Part shown: positions 38,361 to 49,152 of the stretch, one piece after another | Layout: the number at the start of each line of letters is the position of its first letter | Numbering within the stretch: the stretch's first letter is position 1 | NCBI GenBank assembly: GCA_027013225.1 | Contig: JALUXU010000009.1 | Location: 1 to 64,000, forward strand | Reading direction: 5' to 3' | Origin: Acidihalobacter sp. | Lineage (GTDB): Bacteria > Pseudomonadota > Gammaproteobacteria > DSM-5130 > Acidihalobacteraceae | DNA length: 64,000 nucleotides | Made by a program: the position numbers and the translations under genes | Notes under the pieces: generated by a model | What the model was told of the DNA's origin: nothing | The model's input: the letters and a program-made list of their open reading frames with translations, nothing else | The model's database searches: none

Positions 38361-40091
38361 TCAATCTGTTGTCACGCGGTGAAGTTCTTCCAGGCTGAGC
38401 AGCCCTTCACGAACTTTGCGTAAGCCACTGGCATGCAAGTCGGCTATACCTTCTTTTTTTGCTTGATCCGCCAATGCGATGGCATTTTCTCCATCGATGA
38501 TGAGGCGTTCCATTTCCTCAGATATTGGCATGACCTGGTAAATACCAATACGTCCTTTATAGCCTGCTGTGCATTTTGGGCAGCCCTCTGGATTCGCTTT
38601 GTATACGACAAGGTTTTTAACTTCTTCGGCGGTAAAGCCTTCTTCGATGAGCAGGTCTTCCGGGATTTCATGCGGCTGTCTGCACTGTGGGCAGAGGCGG
38701 CGTGCAAGCCGTTGGGCGATGATCAGAGAAACGGAGTTAGCGATATTATAGGACGGTACGCCCATGTTCATCAGGCGGGTCAGGGTCTGAGGCGCATCAT
38801 TGGTGTGCAGAGTGGATAGCACGAGATGTCCAGTCTGGGCGGCCTTGATGGCGATTTCGGCGGTTTCGAGGTCGCGGATTTCACCCACCATAATCACATC
38901 CGGATCCTGTCGCAGAAAAGAACGTAAGGCCTCCGCGAATGTCAAACCCACTTTGGGGTTGACATTGACTTGGTTGACGCCGGGCAAATTGATTTCGGCG
39001 GGATCTTCCGCTGTAGAGATATTTCGATCTTCAGTGTTGAGAATGCTCAAGCCGGTATATAAGGTGACCGTCTTGCCGCTGCCAGTGGGGCCGGTGACCA
39101 GTATCATGCCATGCGGTCGGGAAAGTGCTTTGAGGTAGAGTTCTTTCTGATCCTCCTCGAATCCCAGACCGTCTATGCCGATCTGCGTGGAACTCGGGTC
39201 AAGTATGCGCAGAACGATTTTTTCTCCATAGAGCGTCGGCAAAGAGTTGACGCGAAAATCTATAGCCCGGTTCTTGCTTAGCTGAAGTTTGATGCGCCCA
39301 TCCTGGGGTTTCCGTCGTTCGACGACGTCCATTCGCGACATGACTTTGATTCTGGAGGCCAGTCGGGGAGCTATCGCGACCGGAGGGCGCCCCATCTCTC
39401 GGAGAATGCCGTCGATGCGAAAACGCAGGCGGTAAAACTTTTCGTAAGGCTCGAAATGGATATCGGAAGCGCCTCGCTTGATGGCGTCAAGCAGTACCTT
39501 GTTTACATATCGGACGACAGGAGCGTCATCGGCATCAGAGGTAACCTCTTCATTCTGGGCTGCTTCACTCTCATTTGCAATTTCGAGGCTATCCAGGCTT
39601 TCGAGCTCAGAGTCACTGACAAGATCCTCTATTGCCTCATTGGTGTCCCGCAGTACTTCATCGATCAAGCGTTCAAGTTTGTCGTTCTCTACGAATACGG
39701 CTTCGGTGTTAAGTCCTGTGGTGAATTTGATTTCATCGAGCGAAGGCAAATTCATCGGGTCAGAAATGGCCACAAAGAGGCGATTTCCTCTTTTGAAAAT
39801 AGGAAGCGCCCGGCTTTCGTTGATTATTTTCTCGCTGATCAGCTCGCGCGGGAGAAAGGCGGCATCGAATGCATCCAGATCGATGACCGGAAGGCCGAAT
39901 TCCTTTGCGGCCGCCTGAGCCACTTCTGCGGCCTTAAGTCGCTCCTTGCTAATTAATAAGCCGACAAGGGGTATTTTTTTTTGTTGAGATTCTTCTTGAA
40001 ACTGCAGAGCTTCGTTTTCTTCCAATAAGCCAACCGCAACAAGGCGACGAGCCAAGCCGCTTAGGCGCAAACGCGGTACAGGAGTTGACAT
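38361..40091 (-). CDS. pilB: Type IV pilus assembly ATPase PilB
   Basis: A 576-residue GspE-family hexameric ATPase powering pilus extension. The N-terminal MshEN domain is followed by the motor: Walker A VTGPTGSGKTVTLYTGL near residue 332, Asp box NISTAEDPAEINLPG, Walker B RQDPDVIMVGEIRDLETAEI and a tetracysteine zinc site CPQC...CPKC (near residues 470-510). No pilin gene lies upstream, as it often does, so the major pilin must be elsewhere. Confidence 0.96.
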   Translation of the reverse strand: MSTPVPRLRLSGLARRLVAVGLLEENEALQFQEESQQKKIPLVGLLISKERLKAAEVAQAAAKEFGLPVIDLDAFDAAFLPRELISEKIINESRALPIFKRGNRLFVAISDPMNLPSLDEIKFTTGLNTEAVFVENDKLERLIDEVLRDTNEAIEDLVSDSELESLDSLEIANESEAAQNEEVTSDADDAPVVRYVNKVLLDAIKRGASDIHFEPYEKFYRLRFRIDGILREMGRPPVAIAPRLASRIKVMSRMDVVERRKPQDGRIKLQLSKNRAIDFRVNSLPTLYGEKIVLRILDPSSTQIGIDGLGFEEDQKELYLKALSRPHGMILVTGPTGSGKTVTLYTGLSILNTEDRNISTAEDPAEINLPGVNQVNVNPKVGLTFAEALRSFLRQDPDVIMVGEIRDLETAEIAIKAAQTGHLVLSTLHTNDAPQTLTRLMNMGVPSYNIANSVSLIIAQRLARRLCPQCRQPHEIPEDLLIEEGFTAEEVKNLVVYKANPEGCPKCTAGYKGRIGIYQVMPISEEMERLIIDGENAIALADQAKKEGIADLHASGLRKVREGLLSLEELHRVTTD

Positions 40092-40249
40092 AAAATAAAG
40101 GCCCCCACCTCTGATTTTTCTTTAAGGGTATAGTTCATCATCTTAGCGCATCGCGCCATAGTTTCAATTCACTTGCAATTGCTGGGTGTTGCTTTCCTGT
40201 ATCCCGCCCTGCTTTGATTGCCAATCAATATTAGCTACTCAATATGATC

Positions 40250-40480
40250 TTATGAGGTTGTTTCTTCCTCGGTCGAGGCATTTTCGGTGTCAATATTTTT
40301 TCCATGTTTCCACATGTAGTAAAGCACAACGGGGCCAAGCGGTATCACGAACATGGTTGCCAATGTGATCCAGAAAACACTTGCTTTGAAAATACGTCCA
40401 CGTCGCGTTCTTGCCAGGAAAACCCAGCGTACAGCGTTGCTCAGTTGATCGACCTCTTCTTCATCGACGGAGCGCGCCAT
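40250..40480 (-). CDS. Small single-pass membrane protein
   Basis: A 76-residue protein with an acidic N-terminus, a basic stretch (RTRRGRIFK), one clear membrane segment at about residues 33-55, and an acidic C-terminal tail rich in Glu and Thr. No family was recognised. It starts six bases after the parvulin lipoprotein gene on the same strand, so it is probably co-transcribed with it. Confidence 0.65.
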   Translation of the reverse strand: MARSVDEEEVDQLSNAVRWVFLARTRRGRIFKASVFWITLATMFVIPLGPVVLYYMWKHGKNIDTENASTEEETTS

Positions 40481-40486
40481 ACGATT

Positions 40487-41356
40487 TCACCCTTTTCCTG
40501 TTGAAACCGTCGGTTTGGCGGTCGCGGGCAAATCGATTTTGATTTTGGCCTTACTCTGCAACTCCTTTATGTATTGAGCTATTTCCTGCTGGGTCAGCAA
40601 GGCTTGAATACGTGACTTGACCTGGGCAAAGGGCGGTGGCGTCACCTTGCGCTCTTTTTGCAGCAGGATCACATGCCAGCCAAAGCGGGTATGCACCGGA
40701 GTTTTTGTGTATTCACCGGGTTTCAGTTTCTCAATGACGGCAGCAAAAGGCGGTACCATGGTCTTGGCGGTGAACCAGCCAAGTTCCCCTCCCTTGGAAG
40801 CAGAAGGCGCGACCGAGTATTTTTTCGCCAGCGCACCAAAATTGGCGCCATGTTCGAGCTCTGTGATTATTTTCTCCGCCTCGCCTTTATTCTTCACCAG
40901 AATGTGGGCTGCTTTGTATTCCGTTTGTCCGGCCTGGGCAACCAATTGATCATATTCTTTTTTCAACTCGGCGTCTGAGTATTTCTTGTCAGCAAATTTT
41001 TGCTGTAACAATGTCTCAATCAGGATGTTGGCGCGCGCCTGTTGAAGTTTCGCCTCGACTGCGGGTTGTTTGTCCACGCCCCCTTTCACCGCGGCCTGTT
41101 CGAGCAAAGTTTGGTCAATCAGCTCATTGAGCAACTGGTGGTTGCTCAGTTTCACACCCGGTAATTGAGCGGCCTGGCTCTGACGGTACGCTTGGAGTTC
41201 GGCCTCTGTGATGGGTTGGCCGTTGACGGTCGCTACAATAGGTGATTGCGGGAGTTTTCCTGCCGATTTGTCCGCCTCATTTTTACCTTGACAGCCAGCC
41301 AGGAGGCCGAGGCTCAGTAGCAGAGGCAGGGTGATAAAGGTGATTTGTTTTTTCAT
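40487..41356 (-). CDS. Parvulin-type peptidyl-prolyl isomerase lipoprotein
   Basis: A 289-residue exported protein. The N-terminus is a lipoprotein signal peptide (MKKQITFITLPLLLSLGLLAGCQG) with lipobox LAGC, cysteine near residue 22. A SurA-N-like helical region (about 40-140) precedes a PpiC parvulin domain (about 145-250) with KAAHILVKNK, YSVAPSASKGGELGWF, and HTRFGWHVILL. It resembles PrsA/EpsD-type folding factors and probably helps fold envelope proteins. No exopolysaccharide genes are near, so EpsD is not implied. Confidence 0.85.
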   Translation of the reverse strand: MKKQITFITLPLLLSLGLLAGCQGKNEADKSAGKLPQSPIVATVNGQPITEAELQAYRQSQAAQLPGVKLSNHQLLNELIDQTLLEQAAVKGGVDKQPAVEAKLQQARANILIETLLQQKFADKKYSDAELKKEYDQLVAQAGQTEYKAAHILVKNKGEAEKIITELEHGANFGALAKKYSVAPSASKGGELGWFTAKTMVPPFAAVIEKLKPGEYTKTPVHTRFGWHVILLQKERKVTPPPFAQVKSRIQALLTQQEIAQYIKELQSKAKIKIDLPATAKPTVSTGKG

Positions 41357-41410
41357 GCTGAGTTTTGGCTCGTGTAAAAAACTTAGCTTACTTCTTGCAA
41401 TGGAGATTGA

Positions 41411-41857
41411 CTAGTCGTCTTGCAAAGATCTTCTCATTTCGCTGTGCATGATGCCGGCTTCGAGAAATGCTTCGCTGCTGATTCTGAACCCAAAGCGGCG
41501 ATAAAAATCTAGCGCTTGCAGTTGGGCATGGAGAATGACCTCAGTGAAACCGCGCTCTTTTGCTTGGGCGATCAATGCCTCCATAAGTGCGTGGCCAATA
41601 CCGCGCCCTCGCCATTCTTTCATCACGGCGAGGCGACCGATATGACCATCGGGGAGGAGTCGCGCTGTGCCCAAGGGTTTCCCCTGGAGGTCTTCGGCCA
41701 ACACATGCGAGGCGGTGGCATCGTGCGCATCTTGTTCCAATGCCATGGGCACACCCTGTTCGATCACAAAAACCGCATAGCGCACCGTCATCAGTTGATC
41801 TTTTGCCTGCTCCCAAGCCACCCGCCGAATCCGGAATTCGCGCTCAGTCATTTTCAT
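41411..41857 (-). CDS. GNAT family N-acetyltransferase
   Basis: A 148-residue acetyltransferase of the GNAT fold. The acetyl-CoA loop is GRLAVMKEWRGRGIGHALM (near residue 72), with a C-terminal ALDFYRRFGFRISSEAF strand. It resembles the ElaA/YjcF type of small GNAT proteins. Its substrate is unknown. Its start overlaps the end of the upstream roxA gene by 14 bases, indicating coupling. Confidence 0.85.
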   Translation of the reverse strand: MKMTEREFRIRRVAWEQAKDQLMTVRYAVFVIEQGVPMALEQDAHDATASHVLAEDLQGKPLGTARLLPDGHIGRLAVMKEWRGRGIGHALMEALIAQAKERGFTEVILHAQLQALDFYRRFGFRISSEAFLEAGIMHSEMRRSLQDD

Positions 41858-43040
41858 CCTCAGGCTCGATTACGCCACGCTGCAATAGCCATAGCAGTAG
41901 AGAGTCCGTCTGCTCCTGTTCGCTATTTTGCAAATAATCGCCGCGATATTCGTACTCATTACATAGATAGGCCACCAGATCCCGATGATTGGGAAGAAGG
42001 CACATTTCCTCGCCATCTCCAAAAAAATGGACTTTCTCGGCTTCTGCATACCATGCAAGGCGAGCGGCGGGATTGCGTCGCAATGTTTTTCCTTGCGCAA
42101 GCAGATGATGCAATTCTTCTTTTTTCCAGGTTTTAGCGTCGGGGTAAAGTCCACCCAGCTCGGCTCGCGGTTCGGTGACGTAGCGGCCGAACCACGAGGA
42201 CAGATCATCGTCATCAACCGCCAGTGCTTCGCGGAGCAGCGCGATAGCGCGCTTGCGCGCCTCGTAGGTGATTTCTCCCGGGTTTTTCTGTGGCTTAATA
42301 CCTGGGTCGGTGTAGCGCGCTGTCGGGTCGAGATGCGAGAGAGCATCATCCAACCAGGCTCCGAGGAGCTCTTTCTGGCTTGGCGCACGAAAGCCGATGG
42401 AGGCGGTCATGCAATCGTCCAAAGCGACGCCATAGTGGGCGATTTGCGGAGGGAGATAGAGTAAGTCGCCTGGTTGCACCACCCATTCCTGTTGCGGCTC
42501 GAATTTTTTCAGCAGCGCGAGCTCAGTGTTCGGCAAGCGGTTTTCCGGATCAACGGGGCGGGTGTCTATCTGCCAGCATCTGCGTCCACGCAACTGCAAC
42601 AAAAACACATCATAGGCATCTGTATGCGGCCCCACCGAGCCATGAGGAGGGGCATAACTGATCATAAGATCATCAATGCGCCAATCTGCAATGAAACGGA
42701 AAGGTTCGAGCAAAAAGCGCAGGCGCGGAACAAACTTTTCCAAATCGTTTACCAGCAAGCTCCAATGCGTGGGCGGCAAGGCGGCGAAATCGGTTTCGCT
42801 AAAAGGGCCGTGACGCACTTCCCATGCTGTATTGCCATGTTCTATAACCAGCCGCGAAGGAATTTCTTCTTCCAGAGCCAAGCCTGCAAGTTCCTCCGGG
42901 TCGAGCGGAGGAACCACTTCCGGCATCGCCTGGCGCACCAATAGAGGCTTGCGCTGCCAGTAATCGCGCATAAATTCCGTAGCGGTTAGCCCGCCCAGCA
43001 AGCGCGCGCCACTTGGTGAATCAGACTGTTTGCAAATCAT
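41844..43040 (-). CDS. roxA: Cupin/JmjC ribosomal protein uL16 arginine hydroxylase (RoxA/YcfD-like)
   Basis: A 398-residue Fe(II)/2-oxoglutarate oxygenase. The JmjC domain has the HxD motif in HGSVGPHTDAYDVFLLQLRG (near residue 135) and a distal His in PPQIAHYGVALDDC (near residue 198); a C-terminal winged-helix region follows. YcfD of E. coli hydroxylates an arginine of ribosomal protein uL16. Identity is by motif and length, and it lies 14 bases after purB. Confidence 0.88.
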   Translation of the reverse strand: MICKQSDSPSGARLLGGLTATEFMRDYWQRKPLLVRQAMPEVVPPLDPEELAGLALEEEIPSRLVIEHGNTAWEVRHGPFSETDFAALPPTHWSLLVNDLEKFVPRLRFLLEPFRFIADWRIDDLMISYAPPHGSVGPHTDAYDVFLLQLRGRRCWQIDTRPVDPENRLPNTELALLKKFEPQQEWVVQPGDLLYLPPQIAHYGVALDDCMTASIGFRAPSQKELLGAWLDDALSHLDPTARYTDPGIKPQKNPGEITYEARKRAIALLREALAVDDDDLSSWFGRYVTEPRAELGGLYPDAKTWKKEELHHLLAQGKTLRRNPAARLAWYAEAEKVHFFGDGEEMCLLPNHRDLVAYLCNEYEYRGDYLQNSEQEQTDSLLLWLLQRGVIEPEDEND

Positions 43041-43054
43041 TTGGGAGTGTTTGT

Positions 43055-44443
<1,389 letters not shown>

Positions 44444-44457
44444 CTAAAAACTAGCGA

Positions 44458-45645
44458 TTATAACGTCTTCGCACCCCGCGTCAGGCGAATACGGGTGATT
44501 TCCGAAGGCGCGCCAAAACGCTTCGGTGGCCCCCAGTAACCCGTGCCTCGGCTGACGTACACCCACAGTTTTCCATGCGGGTGCAGCCCTGCGGTATAGG
44601 GTTGCTGCAACCGGACGAAATAATTCCATGGCCAGAACTGGCCTCCGTGAGTATGGCCAGAGAGCTGCAGATCGAAGCCGGCCCCGGCGGCGGCGTCCGC
44701 GCTGCGGGGTTGATGAGCGAGCAGAATGCGCACTGCGGCATCGGCTGGAGCATCTTCGATCGCCTTGGCGGGATCGCTGCGTTCTTCAGGAATAAACTGT
44801 TCGGCAGTGTAATCAGTGACGCCGGCGATAAGCAGCTTGACTCCTTTATGAACGATGATCTCATGGTGGTTCTTGAGCACCTTGAGACCCAGGCGGGCGA
44901 ATTCGTTCGACCAAGCCGGTTCTCCTGAGTAATATTCGTGATTGCCATTGACGAAATAAACGCCATAACGAGCTTTGAGCTGAGCAAGAGGTGCAACATG
45001 CGATGCCAGATGTTCGGGTTTCCCATCCACAACATCACCGGTCACAGCCACGATGTCGGGATCGAGTTGATTGACGGCTTCCACGATGCGGGCGAGATAG
45101 CCGCGTTTGATCGTGGGCCCCACGTGGATGTCACTGATTTGCACGATCGTAAAACCTTCCAGTTCGGGAGGCAGGTTCTCTATCGGCACCGCGATATCCA
45201 CTACCCGCGCGCGGCGCCGGGCATTGACAAAGCCAATCAAAGTAATGAAAAACGCCAGGCAAGGTACGCCAGCCGCCGACCAGTACTGGGCCTCTTGGGG
45301 GCCGGCGCCATGAACGAAAAGCATCGCGATCCCAACGAAAATGTCGCGTATCACTGTGAGCACGAGAAGACTGGAAAAGAATCCCAGCGTGACAGATCCC
45401 ACCCAACCGAGCGCATCGGCTAGTCCACGATGGCGGATAAATCGGGAGATAATGGTGAGCGGCAATACCAGCCAGGAAAACGTCAGCCATGCTACGCCGA
45501 GGAGCCTGACCCAGGCGGGGGCAAGTAGATCAGGTAGCAGGCTCCATCCCACCAGCGCATGTAAGAGTGCGAGAATGAAGGTGATGGTGGCGATAAAGCG
45601 ATAGGGCGGCTTGCGGTTGCGGGGCGTCACGGCACGGGCACTCAA
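44458..45645 (-). CDS. Membrane-anchored metallophosphoesterase
   Basis: A 395-residue protein with an N-terminal membrane region of about four segments (residues 12-145) and a C-terminal calcineurin-like phosphoesterase domain. Metal-site motifs in order: ISDIHVGPT near residue 170, VTGDVVDG near residue 203, NGNHEYYSG near residue 234, and GHTHGGQFWPWNY near residue 330. It resembles the YkuE/YaeI family. Its substrate is unknown; lipid or nucleotide phosphates are possible. Its start overlaps the Dnr-type regulator gene by four bases, so it probably belongs to that operon. Confidence 0.85.
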   Translation of the reverse strand: MSARAVTPRNRKPPYRFIATITFILALLHALVGWSLLPDLLAPAWVRLLGVAWLTFSWLVLPLTIISRFIRHRGLADALGWVGSVTLGFFSSLLVLTVIRDIFVGIAMLFVHGAGPQEAQYWSAAGVPCLAFFITLIGFVNARRRARVVDIAVPIENLPPELEGFTIVQISDIHVGPTIKRGYLARIVEAVNQLDPDIVAVTGDVVDGKPEHLASHVAPLAQLKARYGVYFVNGNHEYYSGEPAWSNEFARLGLKVLKNHHEIIVHKGVKLLIAGVTDYTAEQFIPEERSDPAKAIEDAPADAAVRILLAHQPRSADAAAGAGFDLQLSGHTHGGQFWPWNYFVRLQQPYTAGLHPHGKLWVYVSRGTGYWGPPKRFGAPSEITRIRLTRGAKTL

Positions 45646-46313
45646 AACGCCTCCAGACGGGAGCGCAAAGCAGTCATGTCGGTAATGCGGATGCGGGCGC
45701 CATCGATCGCCACCAGCCCATCGGAACGTAATTGATGCAACAGGCGCGAAAGAGTTTCCGGGGTGATACCCAGGCGGGATGCGATGACGTGCTTGGGGGC
45801 GCCGAGGGTAAATGAGGTGCTGGCGCTGCGTTCCTGTTCGTTGAGCAAGAAGTTGATCAGGCGATAGATGGCAGTATGGCAGGTCAGGGCCTCGACTTCC
45901 TGTATCAGTCCATGCATGCGTATGCTCAGGTGAGCCAGCATTCGCAAGGCCAGTGCATTGTCGGTTTCCAGCAAATCAAGAAAGGGGCGATTTTTCAGAA
46001 TCACCACGGACGAATCGTCCACCGCCTGAGCATTGACGGGATAGCGTCCCTTTTTCATGAACATCACGGCTTCAGCAAAGGATTCGCCCGGACGGATCAT
46101 TTCAATCACTTTCTCCGCACCTTCAGGCGTCACTTTTGCCAACTTGATCATGCCGCGTTCGACAACATAATACACTTGGGCGGGGTCGCCTTGTTCGAAC
46201 AGCATTTCACCTGCGTCCACTGATCGCCTTTGCCAACCGTTCGCTACCGCGGAGAGTTGGCGTTCATCGAGCGCAGTGAATAAGGGGCAACGACCTAATA
46301 TGTCTGGAATCAA
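45642..46313 (-). CDS. Crp/Fnr family regulator, Dnr-type (nitric oxide sensing)
   Basis: A 223-residue regulator with an N-terminal cyclic-nucleotide-fold sensor (about 10-125), a dimer helix, and a C-terminal winged HTH (about 165-215: HVIASRLGITPETLSRLLHQ). The N-terminal Fe-S cysteines of FNR are absent. The segment TPEGAEKVIEMIRPGESFAEAVMFM followed by PVNAQAV closely resembles Pseudomonas Dnr, a haem-based NO sensor. The predicted start is TTG at 46313, since no ATG or GTG is available nearby. It lies just downstream of hcp and the hcr-like gene, and a matching palindrome lies in front of hcp. Confidence 0.85.
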   Translation of the reverse strand: MIPDILGRCPLFTALDERQLSAVANGWQRRSVDAGEMLFEQGDPAQVYYVVERGMIKLAKVTPEGAEKVIEMIRPGESFAEAVMFMKKGRYPVNAQAVDDSSVVILKNRPFLDLLETDNALALRMLAHLSIRMHGLIQEVEALTCHTAIYRLINFLLNEQERSASTSFTLGAPKHVIASRLGITPETLSRLLHQLRSDGLVAIDGARIRITDMTALRSRLEAF

Positions 46314-46367
46314 GATTGATCGGGTAGCAGGACAAAGATCGGCAGTATACCGTTATCGATGTCCGGA

Positions 46368-47432
46368 TCAACTGATATCGCACCGGCTGTCCTGAGCATC
46401 TCCTGCGAGATAGCGTTCGAATATCAATGCATTGGGGTCGATGCCAAGGGCAATGGCGGCCTCGGTGACGCCCTCGACCAGGTGGGGGGAACCGCAGACA
46501 TAGATATCCGGAGTTTCTTGCGCGCCGGCCAAGCTTTGCTTGAAAGCTTCGACCACAGAGCCGTGATAACCCGTCCATGAGGGACTGGGACGGGTCAGGC
46601 AGATCTGGTATTGAAGGTTTGGGTAATCGGCCGCGAGCTGGGTGATCTCATCCTGGTAAAAAAGATCCTTTTCCGTCGATACGCCAAAAAATAATTTGAC
46701 GGTATGGGGTTCCTGCCATTCGGCCATGCGCTTTAACATGGACATGATCGACGCCAATCCGCAGCCTCCGGCAACGAAATAACGGGGACGCAAGCCATGA
46801 TCGCGCAGCACAAAAGTGCCAAACGGCCCTTCGACCTCGAGCATCATTCCGGGCGCAGCCTGGCGATCAAGCCAAGTGGAAAAGACACCGCCGTGGCGCA
46901 GTTTGATAAGAAATTCCAGCGAGCCGTCCCAGTTCGGCGTATTGGCTAGAGAGTATGGACGCTGGATGTCGGTGTCGGGAATGCCGAGTTGGACAAACTG
47001 TCCCGGTTCGAAGTCAAGACTCAGTGCGCCTTCTTCGTCTGGTTCGAGTTGCAGTTCGAGTTTCACTGTATCGGGTGTGAGACGCGTCATGGTCGTGATT
47101 CGTGCGTTGCGCCGGGCGGGCGCTTCGAAGCGGATAAGATCATATTCGTAAGGCAAGCTCAGTCGCATGTCGCTTTGCGGGCGAGTGCAGCACATTAGCA
47201 CCTCACCCTGGCTTCTGGCAGCCTCGCTCAGGGCGTCTTCACTGTAACCTTCAAGGCGATACTCCCCGCTGTCGCAATGGGCGATGCAAGCGCCGCAGGA
47301 TCCGGAATGGCATTGGGCATTCAGATAGATGTCCACGCCTTCGGCGGCGCTGATGAGGTCTGTGTCTTCCGGACAGGAATAACTCAAGGTTTTTCCGTCC
47401 AGGGTAATCAATTCGATAGTATGGTCGCTCAT
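46368..47432 (-). CDS. NADH oxidoreductase with ferredoxin domain (Hcr-like)
   Basis: A 354-residue electron-transfer flavoprotein. The N-terminal 2Fe-2S ferredoxin domain has CHSGSCGACIAHC (near residue 42) and a fourth cysteine in LMCCTRP; then an FAD domain with RPYSLANTPN and an NAD domain with YFVAGGCGLASIMSML and YVCGSPHLV. The domain order is that of phenol/methane-monooxygenase reductases (ferredoxin first) rather than E. coli Hcr (ferredoxin last). Placed 61 bases after hcp, it is most likely the electron donor to Hcp. The start at 47432 (MSDHTIEL) was chosen over 47477. Confidence 0.85.
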   Translation of the reverse strand: MSDHTIELITLDGKTLSYSCPEDTDLISAAEGVDIYLNAQCHSGSCGACIAHCDSGEYRLEGYSEDALSEAARSQGEVLMCCTRPQSDMRLSLPYEYDLIRFEAPARRNARITTMTRLTPDTVKLELQLEPDEEGALSLDFEPGQFVQLGIPDTDIQRPYSLANTPNWDGSLEFLIKLRHGGVFSTWLDRQAAPGMMLEVEGPFGTFVLRDHGLRPRYFVAGGCGLASIMSMLKRMAEWQEPHTVKLFFGVSTEKDLFYQDEITQLAADYPNLQYQICLTRPSPSWTGYHGSVVEAFKQSLAGAQETPDIYVCGSPHLVEGVTEAAIALGIDPNALIFERYLAGDAQDSRCDIS

Positions 47433-47493
47433 GGTCTTGTTCTCGCATGAGATGCGGGCGGCATGAGCCACCCGCATTGGGAAGGGACAGGCT

Positions 47494-49152
47494 TTAGTGT
47501 GCCAGCGCTTTGGCGAGATCTTCTTCGGGCGTGCCGTTGGCGCGAAGATCGAAGCGCTCTTGCAGCACCGCGAGCAGGTTCGGTGTCAGATAGGCGGGCA
47601 AACTTGGGCCAAGGTGAATGCCTTTGACGCCGGCCGCCAGCAATGACAACAGCACGGCGGTGGCTTTTTGCTCGAACCACGACACCATCAAAGACAATGG
47701 TAGTTCATTCACGTTGCAACCAAAGGCTTCGGCCAAGGCTCCGGCGATTTTGAGAGATGAATGCGTATCGTTGCACTGGCCTATGTCGAGCAGACGGGGA
47801 ATCCCACCGATATCACCATAATGATGCTTGTTGAAGCGGTATTTGGCGCACCCTAATGTAAGCATGACGGTGTCATCCGGGGTCTTGTCGGCCAACTCCG
47901 TGTAATAGTTGCGACCTGGTTTGGCGCCGTCGCAGCCGCCAATGACGAAGAAATGTTTTATGTCGCCGCGCTTGACTGCCTCGACCACCTTGTCGGCCAT
48001 ATCGAGCACCGTGTTGTGGCCAAAACCTATGGTGATTGTTTCCTTGGGGGCGTCTTCCTTGAATCCGGGCATGGCCTTGGCGGCCTGGATGACCGGGGCA
48101 TAGTTGCCGTTATCTATGTGACGAATACCGGGCCAGCCGACCGGGCCGGTGGTGAACAGGCGATTGCGGTAACTTTTGGCCGGTTCGATCAGACAATTAG
48201 AGGTGAGTACGATGGGGCCAGGGAATTCGGCGAATTCGCGTTGCTGATCCTGCCAGGCGCCGCCGTAATTCCCGACCAGATGCGCATGTTTCTTCAACTC
48301 CGGATAGGCATGCCCCGGCAGCATCTCGCCATGAGTATAGACATTGATGCCAGTGCCTTCGGTCTGTTCGAGAATTTGCTTGAGATCATGCATATCATGG
48401 CCGCTGACCAGAATGGCCTTTCCAGCCTTCGGGGTGATGCGCACCGTGGTGATTTCCTGTGCTCCCAGAGTGCCGTTGTTGGCGGCATCCAATAAGGCCA
48501 TGACTTTGAGATTGACTTCGCCAACGGCCAGGGCATGTGCGAGCAAATCCTCGATGTCGGTCGGATTCGTAGCCAGGTAGTCGAGAAGATCCTCGATTTG
48601 GGCGTCAATCTCGGCATCTCGATACCCTAAAACACGGGCATGGTGCGAGTAGGCGCAAACGCCTTTCATGCCGTAAAGAATCAGCATGCGCAGGCCTGCC
48701 ACGTCTTCTCCGACCTGTTCATGCCCGCGATTGACGGCGACCAAAGGCTCTTGGGCGAGCAAACCATCCATTGAATCGGCGGGCTGGAATTCGGCCGGTC
48801 CGCGTGGTTCTTCGGGAGAGATGGACTGGGCGGCGGACGCTTCCAGATAGCGGGATTTGAGCCTGTCGCGTATATTTTCCGCCTTTTTAATCATGGTGAC
48901 AAAGCGGGTGGCCGTGAAGTTGACATTGGTCAGGGTGGTGAAGAAGCCGTACTGAATGAAATCGTCTGCTTCCTGATCGGTCACGCCGAGCGCGCGGGCG
49001 CGGCGGGCATACTGAGCGATGCCCAGGATCTGGTAGATCAAAACGTCCTGCAGGTCGGCCGTGGTTTCATCCTTGCCGCAAGCACCATGGTCGCTTCTGC
49101 AACCGAATACGCCGTCATTACTCTGGGTTTGTTCACATTGAATGCAAAACAT
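47494..49152 (-). CDS. hcp: Hybrid cluster protein (hydroxylamine / NO reductase)
   Basis: A 552-residue Fe-S protein with the hybrid 4Fe-2S-2O cluster, reported to reduce hydroxylamine and, in E. coli, nitric oxide. The N-terminal cysteines are C3, C6, C18 and C25 (MFCIQCEQT...[10 protein letters not shown]), the spacing of the enterobacterial-type Hcp. Hybrid-cluster segments include [30 protein letters not shown], and [13 protein letters not shown] strong GAGGAGA ribosome site precedes the ATG. The promoter has an FNR/Dnr palindrome. Confidence 0.96.
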   Translation of the reverse strand: MFCIQCEQTQSNDGVFGCRSDHGACGKDETTADLQDVLIYQILGIAQYARRARALGVTDQEADDFIQYGFFTTLTNVNFTATRFVTMIKKAENIRDRLKSRYLEASAAQSISPEEPRGPAEFQPADSMDGLLAQEPLVAVNRGHEQVGEDVAGLRMLILYGMKGVCAYSHHARVLGYRDAEIDAQIEDLLDYLATNPTDIEDLLAHALAVGEVNLKVMALLDAANNGTLGAQEITTVRITPKAGKAILVSGHDMHDLKQILEQTEGTGINVYTHGEMLPGHAYPELKKHAHLVGNYGGAWQDQQREFAEFPGPIVLTSNCLIEPAKSYRNRLFTTGPVGWPGIRHIDNGNYAPVIQAAKAMPGFKEDAPKETITIGFGHNTVLDMADKVVEAVKRGDIKHFFVIGGCDGAKPGRNYYTELADKTPDDTVMLTLGCAKYRFNKHHYGDIGGIPRLLDIGQCNDTHSSLKIAGALAEAFGCNVNELPLSLMVSWFEQKATAVLLSLLAAGVKGIHLGPSLPAYLTPNLLAVLQERFDLRANGTPEEDLAKALAH

